Shown here piece after piece: positions 18,368 to 26,728 of a stretch of DNA of 64,000 nt. The position numbers were made by a program, and so were the translations under genes. The DNA lies in assembly GCA_021463165.1 (NCBI GenBank), contig JAJTWY010000012.1:1-64000 (forward strand), written 5' to 3'. The notes beneath the pieces are model-generated. The model made no database searches and was not told the DNA's origin. It worked only from the letters and a program-made list of their open reading frames with translations. This DNA is from Pyrinomonadaceae bacterium. Lineage in GTDB: Bacteria > Acidobacteriota > Blastocatellia > Pyrinomonadales > Pyrinomonadaceae. Within the stretch, counting starts at the first letter, position 1; each line of letters begins with the position of its first letter.

Positions 18368-19147
18368 CTATTCCGCGATCAGTTTTCGTATCTCGTCGAG
18401 GTGGGCCTCGGCCGCGGCCTCGCCGAGCTTTATAAATTCGTCACGCTTTCCCAACTCATCGGGCCTTAAGTGGGCGATCGCGGGTGTAATAACAACGTCG
18501 GCGTGCATATGCTGAAAGATTGTCGCCATCCGGATCAGCGTCATCGCGGACATTATTGTAACCCCCAGCGCGGTCCTCGGATTTGAACGGAAGTTCGATC
18601 CGCACGCCAGAACATCGACGGCTATGACGACATCAGCGCCGAGATCGCGGACCGTATCGCACGGCAGGGGCTTCGTGGTCCCACCATCGACCAGAAAGCG
18701 GCCGCCGTCCTTCGGTGGGGCAAATATTCCGGGCACGGCACAGCTTGCCCGGACCGCGAAGATCAGGTCGCCCGCGTCCTTCAGCACGACCTCTTCGCCG
18801 GTCAGCGGATCACACGCAACCGCGGCAAAAGGGAGTTTCAACTCCTCAATTCGATCGACGGGAAAATGGCGGGCGAGATACCGACCGAGCGGAGCATTTG
18901 AAAGCAATCCCAACGGCGAAAGAGACGGCCTTCCCACGTCCTTCCAGCCTATCCCGTCGGCCATCTTCAGCATTTCCTTGACCGACATTCCCGATGCCAG
19001 GGCAGCCGCGACGATAGATCCCGCCGACGTCCCCGCAACCATGTCGATCGGGATGCCGTTCTCGATCAGCACCTTCAGAACGCCGAGGTGAGCAAATCCC
19101 CGTGCCGCTCCGCCGGAAAAGGCAAGTCCGACCTTTCTTCGCACCAT
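18368..19147 (-). CDS. Patatin-like phospholipase
   Basis: The product is 259 residues. The oxyanion motif GGAARG is at 12-17, the nucleophile S41 lies in GTSAG, and the catalytic Asp is D154 in LVDGGTTKPLP. This is the compact RssA/NTE-type patatin without membrane helices or a signal peptide, acting on acyl ester lipids in the cytoplasm. The physiological lipid is unknown. It is divergent from the subtilase with only 48 nt between the starts, so their promoters overlap. Confidence 0.9.
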   Translation of the reverse strand: MVRRKVGLAFSGGAARGFAHLGVLKVLIENGIPIDMVAGTSAGSIVAAALASGMSVKEMLKMADGIGWKDVGRPSLSPLGLLSNAPLGRYLARHFPVDRIEELKLPFAAVACDPLTGEEVVLKDAGDLIFAVRASCAVPGIFAPPKDGGRFLVDGGTTKPLPCDTVRDLGADVVIAVDVLACGSNFRSNPRTALGVTIMSAMTLIRMATIFQHMHADVVITPAIAHLRPDELGKRDEFIKLGEAAAEAHLDEIRKLIAE

Positions 19148-19195
19148 AATACCAATTGATTTTAACTATTCATTATGAAAAACTTAAACCCCTGA

Positions 19196-20569
19196 ATGTC
19201 CCTGCACGAATCTACCTCATTTCCTCGCGAATGTACGCTCGCCGATATTGCGGCCGGCGAAAAGACCTGTCCCGTTTGCTCGCGCGAGACCCAGGACGAA
19301 TATGTCCCGCTGCTTTCCGTCGAAGAGGACCTGGCCAGGCTGATCCGCGCAAATGCCCCGAATACCGCCGAGTTTCAGGCCGTCTGTTCGCGGTGTGTAC
19401 GACTTTTTGAGCGAGCCAAAGATCAGATCGAGGCCGACGCTGCGATGCAGAAAGATGGGTCGCACGTACTCTCGACGCCTTTGCGGCTCGATGCTGACGA
19501 GCGTTTTACCGGAAAAGGCGTTACGATCGCTTTTCTTGATTCCGGATTTTACCCGCATGTCGATCTCACCACGCCGCGTAACCGGATCCTTGCCTATCGC
19601 AGCCTTCTGGACGAAGACGGCGATCTTTCTTCGCTCTTCCAGCCGGATGTCGCAAGCTGGCACGGGATGATGACCTCGGTTGTGGCCGCCGGGAACGGCT
19701 CGCTCTCGAACGGCTTCTACCGTGGTATCGCACCCGATGCTAAGGTCGTTTTGATCAAACTCGCACGCACCGGCCGTATCACCGACGACAACATTCTCGA
19801 AGGTCTCGAGTGGGTGCTCGAAAACCGCGAAAAATATAACATCCGCGTCGTAAATATCTCGGCGGGAGGCGATGAGGAATTGAGCTACCTGCACGACCCT
19901 CTGTCGCAGGCGGTGGAGAGGTGTTCCCGTGAAGGGATCACCGTCGTCTGTGCCGTTGGTAACGCGGGACATCTTCCACATCACCCGGTCGTCGCGCCCG
20001 CGAGCGCGCCGTCGTGCATCGCCGTCGGCGGCCTTGATGATCACAATTCTATAAACCGGGCAAAACGAGGTATGTACCGCTCGTCTTACGGCCCGACGAT
20101 CGACGGCCTGCAAAAGCCCGAGGTGATCGCATCTTCCATCTGGGTCCCCGCCCCGATCCTGCCCAATACCCCGACGGCGCAGCAGGCCGAGCTCCTGGAA
20201 ATGCTCGACAAGGCCGCAGACGACGATCTTCACCGCATCATCCGCGAAAACCAGGGCATCGATCCCGAACTCGATGCCGCCTACGATCGGCCCGTTCACA
20301 GCATCCGACAGATCATCGTTCTAAAGATCCGGCGCGAGAACGTCATCACAAAGAACTACAAATACGTCGACGGAACCTCCTTCTCGGCGCCTATCGTTTC
20401 CTCAGTCGTCGCCCAAATGCTCGAAGCAAATCCAAAGCTAACCCCGAGTCAGGTCAAACGCATTCTCATTTCGACCGCCGAGCGGCTTCCCCATTACGAA
20501 GTTGATCGACAAGGCTGGGGCGTCATCGACCCGCGGCGCGCAGTCGAGCTCGCGATAAATAACGCCTGA
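19196..20569 (+). CDS. Intracellular-type subtilisin-like serine protease with N-terminal Cys pairs
   Basis: The 457-residue product has the S8 triad: D115 (IAFLDSGFYPHVDL), H156 (WHGMMTSVVAAGNG) and S395 (VDGTSFSAP), with oxyanion Asn 256. There is no signal peptide. The N-terminal ~75 residues hold CPVC (25-28) and CSRC (64-67), which could bind one zinc. An insert of ~70 residues (~315-385) between the oxyanion region and the Ser motif is predicted charged and helical. The lack of a secretion signal and of a normal propeptide suggests a cytoplasmic protease. Substrates are unknown. Confidence 0.85.
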   Translation: MSLHESTSFPRECTLADIAAGEKTCPVCSRETQDEYVPLLSVEEDLARLIRANAPNTAEFQAVCSRCVRLFERAKDQIEADAAMQKDGSHVLSTPLRLDADERFTGKGVTIAFLDSGFYPHVDLTTPRNRILAYRSLLDEDGDLSSLFQPDVASWHGMMTSVVAAGNGSLSNGFYRGIAPDAKVVLIKLARTGRITDDNILEGLEWVLENREKYNIRVVNISAGGDEELSYLHDPLSQAVERCSREGITVVCAVGNAGHLPHHPVVAPASAPSCIAVGGLDDHNSINRAKRGMYRSSYGPTIDGLQKPEVIASSIWVPAPILPNTPTAQQAELLEMLDKAADDDLHRIIRENQGIDPELDAAYDRPVHSIRQIIVLKIRRENVITKNYKYVDGTSFSAPIVSSVVAQMLEANPKLTPSQVKRILISTAERLPHYEVDRQGWGVIDPRRAVELAINNA

Positions 20570-20576
20570 CCGAACC

Positions 20577-21386
20577 TTAGTTGTTACTGTTGCTCGGCCG
20601 ATTCGCGAGCGGCGGTGGACGCGGCCCCGTGCGCGGCGTGCCGATCGGCGTTGGCTGCGAATTGGCCGGCCGCGTATTCGCCGGACGCGGAGTCTCGGTC
20701 TCTTCCGGCGTTGGGCTGGGCGTCCGGACAGGCGTCGGTGAAGGTGTGGATCTCGGCGAAGGCGTGGGCGACGGACGCAAATTGGCGTTCGCGTTCGCAT
20801 TCGTGTTCGTACTCGAAATCGTGTTGGTATTTAGGTTCGTACCAAGGTTGAAATTGGTATTTAAGTTCGACGTCGAATTTACGTTGAAGTTGAAATTGGA
20901 ATCGAAGCCAAGATTGGTATTAAGATTCGTGTTTTGATTGGCGTTTATATTTACATTGGCATTGGCCGGCGGGTCCTTCTGCAGGAACCAGAAAAGTCCC
21001 GCACCGATCCCGAGCACGGCAAGCGTTCCGATGATCGTTAAGAAGACCGTCTTGGCAGTATTCGGCGGCGGCGGCGGAACCACGAAGCCTTGTGCCGAAC
21101 GAGCGCGAACGTTCGCCCGTTCCTCCTGATATTGTTGCTGAGATGTTGGAATAACGATCCGCTCGGAACGCCCCTCGGCATCGAACTCCAACGGTTGTTC
21201 CTCCGGACGCAGCGGCCGGCGACGGATCACGGTTTCCTGGCCGACCTCCTCGTCGGCCGCGGCCTCGATCTCGCTCGGCAAGGCTGAGAAATTCGGATCT
21301 TCCTCCACCAGAGGCGTCCCGTCTCTTGTACAGAACTTGATTATCTCTTCATCAAAACGTTCTCTGCAGGCCGGACAATATTTCAT
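20577..21386 (-). CDS. Zinc-ribbon membrane protein with Asn-rich and Pro/Thr-rich tail
   Basis: The product is 269 residues. An N-terminal zinc ribbon (YCPACRERFDEE then KFCTRDGTPL, residues 3-26) is followed by an acidic cytoplasmic linker. A single membrane helix lies at ~111-133 (LTIIGTLAVLGIGAGLFWFL). An extracytoplasmic low-complexity tail has ~60 residues of Asn/Thr/Leu/Phe repeats, then Pro/Thr/Ser repeats. Zinc-ribbon-plus-helix proteins of this kind are common in Acidobacteria; the role is unknown. The repeats at 20740-20960 are codon-level repeats of this tail. The gene converges with the subtilase, 7 nt apart. Confidence 0.8.
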   Translation of the reverse strand: MKYCPACRERFDEEIIKFCTRDGTPLVEEDPNFSALPSEIEAAADEEVGQETVIRRRPLRPEEQPLEFDAEGRSERIVIPTSQQQYQEERANVRARSAQGFVVPPPPPNTAKTVFLTIIGTLAVLGIGAGLFWFLQKDPPANANVNINANQNTNLNTNLGFDSNFNFNVNSTSNLNTNFNLGTNLNTNTISSTNTNANANANLRPSPTPSPRSTPSPTPVRTPSPTPEETETPRPANTRPANSQPTPIGTPRTGPRPPPLANRPSNSNN

Positions 21387-21513
21387 AAAGATCTTTCCTG
21401 TTTTTTACGCCATCGTCATCTTAACACGATTAACGGTGCCCCATACAGACCACCTCGGCCGGGCCGGAGCGCGGCGTTTTAATCTGCAGATTGTTGCGGT
21501 ATCCTGTTTCAGT

Positions 21514-22407
21514 ATGTCCGATCGACAGAAATACAAGGTTGGCCTGATCCAGATGGCCATGAGCCCGGATGTCGGAACGAATCTGGCCAAAGCCGTCGAG
21601 ATGTGTACGGACGCGGCGCGGCGCGGGGCAAAACTCATTTGCCTGCCCGAAATGTTTCGCTCACAGTACTTCTGTCAAGAAGAAGAACACGCCAATTTTG
21701 ACCTCGCGGAGCCCCTCGACGGGCCTTCAAGCCGGACGCTTGGCAGAGTAGCGGACGAGTACGACGTGACGATCGTTGCCCCGATATTCGAGGAGCGAGC
21801 GCTCGGGCTTTACCACAACAGCCTTGTCATCGTTAAGCCGGGCGAGCACGTCGCCGGAGTCTATCGCAAGATGCATATTCCGGACGATCCGGCCTACTAC
21901 GAGAAGTTCTACTTCACACCGGGCGATCTCGGTTTTAAGGCCTTTGACACAGCGGTGGGCCGGATCGGAACGCTGATCTGCTGGGACCAATGGTATCCCG
22001 AAGGCGCGCGGCTGACGGCGCTTCGCGGAGCCGAGATCCTCTTCTACCCGACCGCGATCGGCTGGCACCCCGCCGAGAAAGAGGAGTTCGGGCATCAGCA
22101 GCAGGATGCCTGGCGAACCATCCAGCGTTCGCACTCGATCGCGAACGGCGTTTATGTCGCAGGTGTCAATCGCGTCGGCCACGAGATCACCGTCGCCGGA
22201 ACACCGGGCATCGAATTCTGGGGCCGAACTTTCCTCAGCGACCCTTTCGGCGTCATAGTCGCCGAGGCAGCGGACGAAACCGAGCAGATCGTCATCGGCG
22301 AGGTCGACCCCAACCGTGTTCAGGAAGTCCGCCGCCACTGGCCGTTCCTGCGTGATCGCCGGATCGATGAGTATGGCGAGATATCCAAACGATTTATCGA
22401 TCAATAA
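21514..22407 (+). CDS. aguB: N-carbamoylputrescine amidase
   Basis: From the ATG at 21514 the product is 297 residues, the usual size. A longer reading from 21337 would overlap the divergent gene. The nitrilase triad is complete: E46 (LPEMF), K119 (YRKMHIPDD) and C156 (LICWDQWYPE). The enzyme hydrolyses N-carbamoylputrescine to putrescine, CO2 and ammonia, the last step of the agmatine route. The sequence around YRKMHIPDDPAYYEKFYF is typical of AguB within the nitrilase superfamily. aguA follows 90 nt downstream, completing the pair. Confidence 0.93.
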   Translation: MSDRQKYKVGLIQMAMSPDVGTNLAKAVEMCTDAARRGAKLICLPEMFRSQYFCQEEEHANFDLAEPLDGPSSRTLGRVADEYDVTIVAPIFEERALGLYHNSLVIVKPGEHVAGVYRKMHIPDDPAYYEKFYFTPGDLGFKAFDTAVGRIGTLICWDQWYPEGARLTALRGAEILFYPTAIGWHPAEKEEFGHQQQDAWRTIQRSHSIANGVYVAGVNRVGHEITVAGTPGIEFWGRTFLSDPFGVIVAEAADETEQIVIGEVDPNRVQEVRRHWPFLRDRRIDEYGEISKRFIDQ

Positions 22408-22497
22408 ACCACATTTTTGGAGGAATAATTATTAATTCCTAATTAGTAATTCCTAATTGCTATCAAAGATCTCTCTACAACAAGTCAGGGATTTCGC

Positions 22498-23517
22498 ATG
22501 CCCGCCGAGTGGGAACCGCACGACGCGGTTTGGCTCGGGTGGCCGCACAATGCCGCGGACTGGCCGGGCAAGATCGCGACCATCCATTTTGTCTACGCCG
22601 AGATCGTTCGTCGAATCATCGACAGCGAAAAGGCACGCATACTGGTCAACGACGAAGCGCACGAAGCGAAAGCCCGGTCAGTATTGAGCAAAGCGGGCTC
22701 ATTATCGGATATGGTCGAGTTTTACCGCGTCCCGTCGAACCGCTGCTGGATGCGTGATACAGGCCCGATCTTTGTCAAGAACGAGTCCGAGATCGCTGTG
22801 GCCGGATTCAAATTCAACGCTTGGGCGAAATACGACGATCACGAACTCGATTCGCAGATCGCCAAAAAGCTGGCCAGGAAACTTAGGAAAAAGTTTTTCC
22901 CTATCAAACATAACGGCAATCCGTTCGTGCTCGAAGGCGGTGCGATCGACGTCAATGGCAAAGGTACGCTGCTGACGACAGAGGAATGCCTGCTCGATCA
23001 AAGAACGCAGGTCAGGAATCCGGGTGTTTCGAGAGAAGAGACTGAAAAAGTCTTGGCAGAGAGTCTGGGGGCGACAAATGTTCTGTGGCTAAATAAGGGC
23101 ATTGTCGGCGACGACACCCACGGCCATATCGACGACATTTGCCGCTTTGTCGATGCCAAAACCGTCGTCCTCTGCCGCGAATCGAACCCGAAAGATGCTA
23201 ACTACCCCATCCTCGAAGAAAACCGCGAACGGCTCGAAGGTTTCCGCCTCGAGAACGGCAGAAAGATCCACGTCGAATTTCTCCCGATGCCTGAGCCGTT
23301 GGTGTATCGCGGCCAACGCCTTCCCGCAAGCTACGCAAACTTCCTAATAACCAATTCGTCGGTCCTTGTTCCGACATTCAACGACCCGAACGACCGTATC
23401 GCGCTAAACAAACTCGCCGAGCTCTTCCCGAAACGAAAGGTCATCGGAATACATGCTGTTGACCTTGTATGGGGCCTCGGGACCTTGCATTGTTTGTCGC
23501 AGCAGCAGCCAAGTTGA
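22498..23517 (+). CDS. aguA: Agmatine deiminase
   Basis: This 339-residue enzyme converts agmatine to N-carbamoylputrescine. The N-terminus (PAEWEPHDAVWLGWPHN), the substrate-binding segments (NRCWMRDTGP, GDDTHGHIDD) and the catalytic Cys 332 in GTLHCLSQQ are all present. The usual GGGN(I/L)HC context reads WGLGTLHC here. With aguB it forms a putrescine pathway. The last 75 nt recur, diverged but in frame, 662 nt downstream beyond a toxin-antitoxin pair, so the 3' end of this gene has been involved in a recombination event. Confidence 0.93.
   Translation: MPAEWEPHDAVWLGWPHNAADWPGKIATIHFVYAEIVRRIIDSEKARILVNDEAHEAKARSVLSKAGSLSDMVEFYRVPSNRCWMRDTGPIFVKNESEIAVAGFKFNAWAKYDDHELDSQIAKKLARKLRKKFFPIKHNGNPFVLEGGAIDVNGKGTLLTTEECLLDQRTQVRNPGVSREETEKVLAESLGATNVLWLNKGIVGDDTHGHIDDICRFVDAKTVVLCRESNPKDANYPILEENRERLEGFRLENGRKIHVEFLPMPEPLVYRGQRLPASYANFLITNSSVLVPTFNDPNDRIALNKLAELFPKRKVIGIHAVDLVWGLGTLHCLSQQQPS
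23443..23517 (+). repeat. Left copy of the duplicated aguA 3' end
   Basis: This is the first member of a direct repeat with 24105-24179. Positions 23471-23511 match 24133-24173 exactly (41 nt). The rest matches mostly at synonymous codons and encodes HAVDLVWGLGTLHC. Confidence 0.85.
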
Positions 23518-23593
23518 ATTTGCTCTTTTCTAGATCGGAAAAGGATCCAAATTTTTTGAATAGCTCTATACAAACTGATATATAATCGACGTC

Positions 23594-23818
23594 ATGGCAG
23601 ACATATCGACAGTTGAAGAACTAGCTCTCGGCCTTTCGACCTCGGAACGTGCAACTCTTGCCTCGAAGCTCCTTCGCTCGCTTCCCGAATTTATGCGAGA
23701 TGATGATGACGGATATGCCGAAGCTATGCGACGCCGGGATGAGTTTCTTGCCAACCCTGATGTTGGGATCACTCCTGAAGAACTTCGCCGACGTATCGCT
23801 GAAAGATTCGACATATGA
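23594..23818 (+). CDS. Addiction-module antitoxin-like protein
   Basis: This 74-residue acidic, helical protein begins ISTVEELALGLSTSERATLA and has a C-terminal EELRRRIAERFDI. It resembles the short addiction-module component family (TIGR02574-like) paired with ParE/RelE toxins. Its stop overlaps the toxin start by 4 nt (ATGA at 23815), which supports coupled translation. A TATAA sequence just upstream, near 23579, may be its -10. The pair lies between two copies of the aguA 3' end. Confidence 0.8.
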   Translation: MADISTVEELALGLSTSERATLASKLLRSLPEFMRDDDDGYAEAMRRRDEFLANPDVGITPEELRRRIAERFDI

Positions 23819-24105
23819 AGATTGTCGTTCATCGTCTTGTTCATGTTGATGTTGCTGAAGCAATGGAGTTCTATGAGCGGGAAGGTGGCAGCGGGCTCGC
23901 AGCGGACTTCTTCTACGAATATGAGCGAGTTCTCGACTCGATTCGTGACCGTCCACACTCTTTTGTGATCTCAAGAGGCGTCTCGCGGCGGGCGAACTTC
24001 CAGCGGTTTCCCTTTCACGCAGTCTTCACTATTCTGACCGACTTCGCCTTGGTCCTTGTTATCCGTCATGATTCAAGACATCAAGATTTTGGCCTTGATA
24101 GATAA
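23815..24105 (+). CDS. ParE/RelE-family toxin
   Basis: This 96-residue protein has the RelE/ParE fold pattern: VDVAEAMEFYEREGGSGLAA, YEYERVLDSIRDRP and a C-terminal VLVIRHDSRHQDF, where the family has IRHxxRxPxYW. ParE toxins poison gyrase and RelE toxins cleave mRNA at the ribosome; this sequence is nearer ParE, but the target is not certain. Its stop codon (24103-24105) abuts the second copy of the aguA 3' end with no spacer. Confidence 0.8.
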   Translation: MKIVVHRLVHVDVAEAMEFYEREGGSGLAADFFYEYERVLDSIRDRPHSFVISRGVSRRANFQRFPFHAVFTILTDFALVLVIRHDSRHQDFGLDR

Positions 24106-24179
24106 TCGGCAACCACGCCGTCGATCTTGTCCGGGGCCTCGGGACCTTGCATTGTTTGTCGCAGCAGCAGCCAGAGTAA
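24105..24179 (+). pseudogene. Second, diverged copy of the aguA 3' end
   Basis: In frame this reads IGNHAVDLVRGLGTLHCLSQ then QQPE and stop, against IGIHAVDLVWGLGTLHCLSQ, QQPS and stop at the end of aguA. The third-position differences (for example cat/cac, gct/gcc, gtt/gtc) show it is a homologous sequence that has diverged, not a recent tandem slip. It lacks a start and the rest of the gene. Its stop lies 1 nt from the stop of the convergent XRE gene. Confidence 0.8.
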
Positions 24180-24180
24180 T

Positions 24181-24450
24181 TTACTCCGCCCTTCGGATCC
24201 ATTCTGCCTCGTATTCTGGAAAGACGATTATTGCCGGATGAACGTCGAAGGCCATCGCTAATTGTTCACCTCGCCGTTTGCCGATGGAGACCTTGTTATT
24301 CTCGAGCAGGCTCAGATTCGTAATGCTGATACCCGAACGGTTGCACAGCTCCCGCTGCGTCCACCCTTTTAGTTCCCTTAGGATCTGGCTCACGCGGCCG
24401 GTGGATAGCGGAATATGTGGTTCGGCTGGTTTAAAATCTTCTTTATTCAT
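24181..24450 (-). CDS. XRE-family helix-turn-helix regulator
   Basis: The product is 89 residues. A HTH is visible at ~24-70: QILRELKGWTQRELCNRSGI then SITNLSLLENNKVSIGKRRG. A short C-terminal part follows, with a flexible N-terminus. It looks like a small DNA-binding repressor. It is not in the same orientation as the adjacent toxin-antitoxin pair and is separated from it by the aguA remnant, so it need not belong to that module. It lies 46 nt downstream of no other minus-strand gene except the helicase that follows it. Confidence 0.8.
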   Translation of the reverse strand: MNKEDFKPAEPHIPLSTGRVSQILRELKGWTQRELCNRSGISITNLSLLENNKVSIGKRRGEQLAMAFDVHPAIIVFPEYEAEWIRRAE

Positions 24451-24496
24451 TCTAGGTTTCTTCTGATATTTGTGCGGAGTGAGCGTAAGTCAACCT

Positions 24497-26638
24497 CTAA
24501 TTTAGATATTCCGGCGATTTGTCCTCGATCTCAACCGGTGCATCAAACACCGCTGCTTCTTCCTCAAGATTCCAGATCTCATACAAATCTGGCGGGCATT
24601 CGGTGATAAATCTCGACGGTTTTTGAAGCACGGTTTGGCGGTTGTAATCGGTCATTAGGAGCGGATAGGTAAGGTAAAGCTCGTCCTTGGCACGCGTGAT
24701 GGCGACGTACCAGAGGCGGCGTTCCTCTTCCTCGCTGTCGATCTCGCGCAAGGATCGGGGCGAAGGGAATTTGCCTTCGGCGGCCCAGATGAGAAAGACG
24801 GCTTTCCACTCGAGGCCCTTGGCCTGATGAACGCTCGTGAGCGTCAGCAATTCGTCTTCGTCACCCCCTGAGATGACCTCTTCGCCGACGAGCGGCTGCG
24901 GCTCCTTGAAGCGCTCCGTCGATAGCAAAGCGAGTTCGGAGAGAAATTCGTCCGTCGTTTTGTAGCGCGTCGCGTAGGCCCCGAGACCCTTGAGGTCTTC
25001 GATGCGGGCATCAGCATTCTCATAGTTTTCCTGCAGATATTGCTCGTAGCCGTGCGTCAATATCAGCTCGATCTGCTTCGATGGATTGTCGCGGTTTTCC
25101 TGACTCGAAAGGAGTTCGATGAGCACGACGAAGGCTTTCCAGGATTGTGTCGTGCGAATTCGACCCACAACCTCAGACGCGAGCACCTGCAAACTCTCAT
25201 CCTTGCGGAGAAGAGGTGCCGGATGGTCTGAGCCAGCAACCTGGTCCTCCGGCTTCATTTCCCCGGAGGTTGCACGAGTCGCGACTATCGCCTCATACAC
25301 CCGATTCGCAGTAGCGTTCCCTACGCCCGGAACCATTTTCAATATCCGTTTCCATGCGAGCTCGTCGCGTGGGTTGACGATGATCCTCAAATAGGAGATC
25401 ACGTCTTTGATATGGGCCTGTTCAAAAAACCGCACGCCGGATTGAATGCGGTACGGGATATTTCGCCTTGTCAGCTCGAGCTGCAGCTCGATCGAGTGAT
25501 AATGCGAGCGGTACATCACCGCCATGTCTTCGAGGCCCACGCCTTCGTCACGAAGTTCCAGAATTCGCGAGGCAACAAATGCCGATTGCTGTTCGACATC
25601 GCTGCACGGCACCATCGCGGGCTTGAAGTCGCGCGAACGCCTCACCGCAGTCAGCATCTTCGGAAACTGCTTGCGGTTGTTGGCGATCGAAGTATTCGCG
25701 AGCCCCAGGATCTCCGGCGTCGAGCGGTAGTTGGTCTCGAGCTTGAAAAGCTGAGCTTCAGGATAGCGTTTCGGGAATTCGTAGATGTTCGTAAACTCGG
25801 CGCCACGCCATGCAAAGATCGACTGGGCATCATCGCCGACGACCATCACATTGCGATGTTTGACGGCGAGCAGGTCGATGATCTCAGCCTGCAGGCGGTT
25901 TGTGTCCTGATATTCGTCGACCAGGATGTGCTGGAATTGGTCGGCGTAGAACTCGGCGATCTCCTTTTTCTCGACCAGCAGGCGCTTTACGTTGAGCAGG
26001 AGATCATCGTAATCCATCACGTTGCGCTCCTGCTTACGCGACCGATACATCAGATCGATACGCTCGATCTGCCTCGTAAGCGGCTCGAAATAAGGATATT
26101 TCCCAACAATGACGTTCTCGATGGGCAGATCGGTGTTGCTCGCGTACGAGATGATGCCCTGGATGACATCGGCCTTCGGGAAGCGTTTCGCCTTGGTGTC
26201 GATCGCAGCTTCGTCGATGCAGGCGTTGATGAGGTCGCAGGCATCCTCGCTGTCGAGGATCGAATAGTTCGGATCAAACCCGATGCTGACGGCATGCCGC
26301 CTGAGCATTTGGTTCGATATCCGGTGAAATGTTCCGCCCCACACGCGATGGACGTTCTGCGAGCCGGTCAGCGATTCGACCCGCCGCAGCATCTCCTTCG
26401 CCGCCCGGTTAGTAAATGTAGCGAGCAATATCCGCTGCGGTGAAACGCCGTGCTCGATCAGATACGCAACGCGATACGTGATCGCCCGCGTTTTTCCGGT
26501 TCCCGCCCCGGCGACAACCAGTGAGGCTTTTGGCTGCGCCGTCACGACGGCAAACTGCTCGTCATTCAGCTCGGCACGGTATCGCGTTAGCCGCTCGGGC
26601 AATGCATTCCGATCACGTTTTAGAACGTATTTTTTCAT
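24497..26638 (-). CDS. uvrD: UvrD/PcrA-type DNA helicase
   Basis: This 713-residue superfamily 1A helicase has motif I GAGTGKT (44-50), Ia ATFTNRAAKEM, II VDEYQDTN, III GDDAQSIFAWRGA, IV NYRST, V LTSVHQAKGLEWKAVFL and VI LWYVAITRAKDELYL. It unwinds 3'-5' in repair and replication. The C-terminus lacks the usual longer PcrA tail and the family is diverse, so the name uvrD is by class. A short hairpin-rich gap precedes the next gene upstream. Confidence 0.92.
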   Translation of the reverse strand: MKKYVLKRDRNALPERLTRYRAELNDEQFAVVTAQPKASLVVAGAGTGKTRAITYRVAYLIEHGVSPQRILLATFTNRAAKEMLRRVESLTGSQNVHRVWGGTFHRISNQMLRRHAVSIGFDPNYSILDSEDACDLINACIDEAAIDTKAKRFPKADVIQGIISYASNTDLPIENVIVGKYPYFEPLTRQIERIDLMYRSRKQERNVMDYDDLLLNVKRLLVEKKEIAEFYADQFQHILVDEYQDTNRLQAEIIDLLAVKHRNVMVVGDDAQSIFAWRGAEFTNIYEFPKRYPEAQLFKLETNYRSTPEILGLANTSIANNRKQFPKMLTAVRRSRDFKPAMVPCSDVEQQSAFVASRILELRDEGVGLEDMAVMYRSHYHSIELQLELTRRNIPYRIQSGVRFFEQAHIKDVISYLRIIVNPRDELAWKRILKMVPGVGNATANRVYEAIVATRATSGEMKPEDQVAGSDHPAPLLRKDESLQVLASEVVGRIRTTQSWKAFVVLIELLSSQENRDNPSKQIELILTHGYEQYLQENYENADARIEDLKGLGAYATRYKTTDEFLSELALLSTERFKEPQPLVGEEVISGGDEDELLTLTSVHQAKGLEWKAVFLIWAAEGKFPSPRSLREIDSEEEERRLWYVAITRAKDELYLTYPLLMTDYNRQTVLQKPSRFITECPPDLYEIWNLEEEAAVFDAPVEIEDKSPEYLN

Positions 26639-26682
26639 CCGTGCAACGTGATATTATCACGGATGTGGCTCAAGGCAGAACC

Positions 26683-26707
26683 GCCTGCGAAAGCAGGCTT
26701 CTTGTTT
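26683..26707 (+). other. Stable hairpin with GAAA loop
   Basis: A 6-bp GC-rich stem (26683-26688 and 26693-26698) closes a GAAA tetraloop and is followed by TTCTTGTTT on the plus strand. Both flanking genes are on the minus strand, so a terminator role would serve antisense transcripts. Significance is uncertain. Confidence 0.3.
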
Positions 26708-26728
26708 GCCCATTCACTCTCCTATTAC

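Noticed and set aside
19217-20299. A 360-codon minus-strand frame opposite the subtilase
   Set aside because: It is antisense to an intact protease with its full catalytic triad, and its composition is typical of a shadow frame.
20740-20960. Short repeats that could suggest a CRISPR or tandem-repeat array
   Set aside because: They are Asn, Thr and Pro codon repeats in the tail of the zinc-ribbon protein. There are no regular spacers.
25412-26443. A 343-codon frame opposite the UvrD-type helicase
   Set aside because: It lies wholly within a well-supported helicase gene and shows no family motif.
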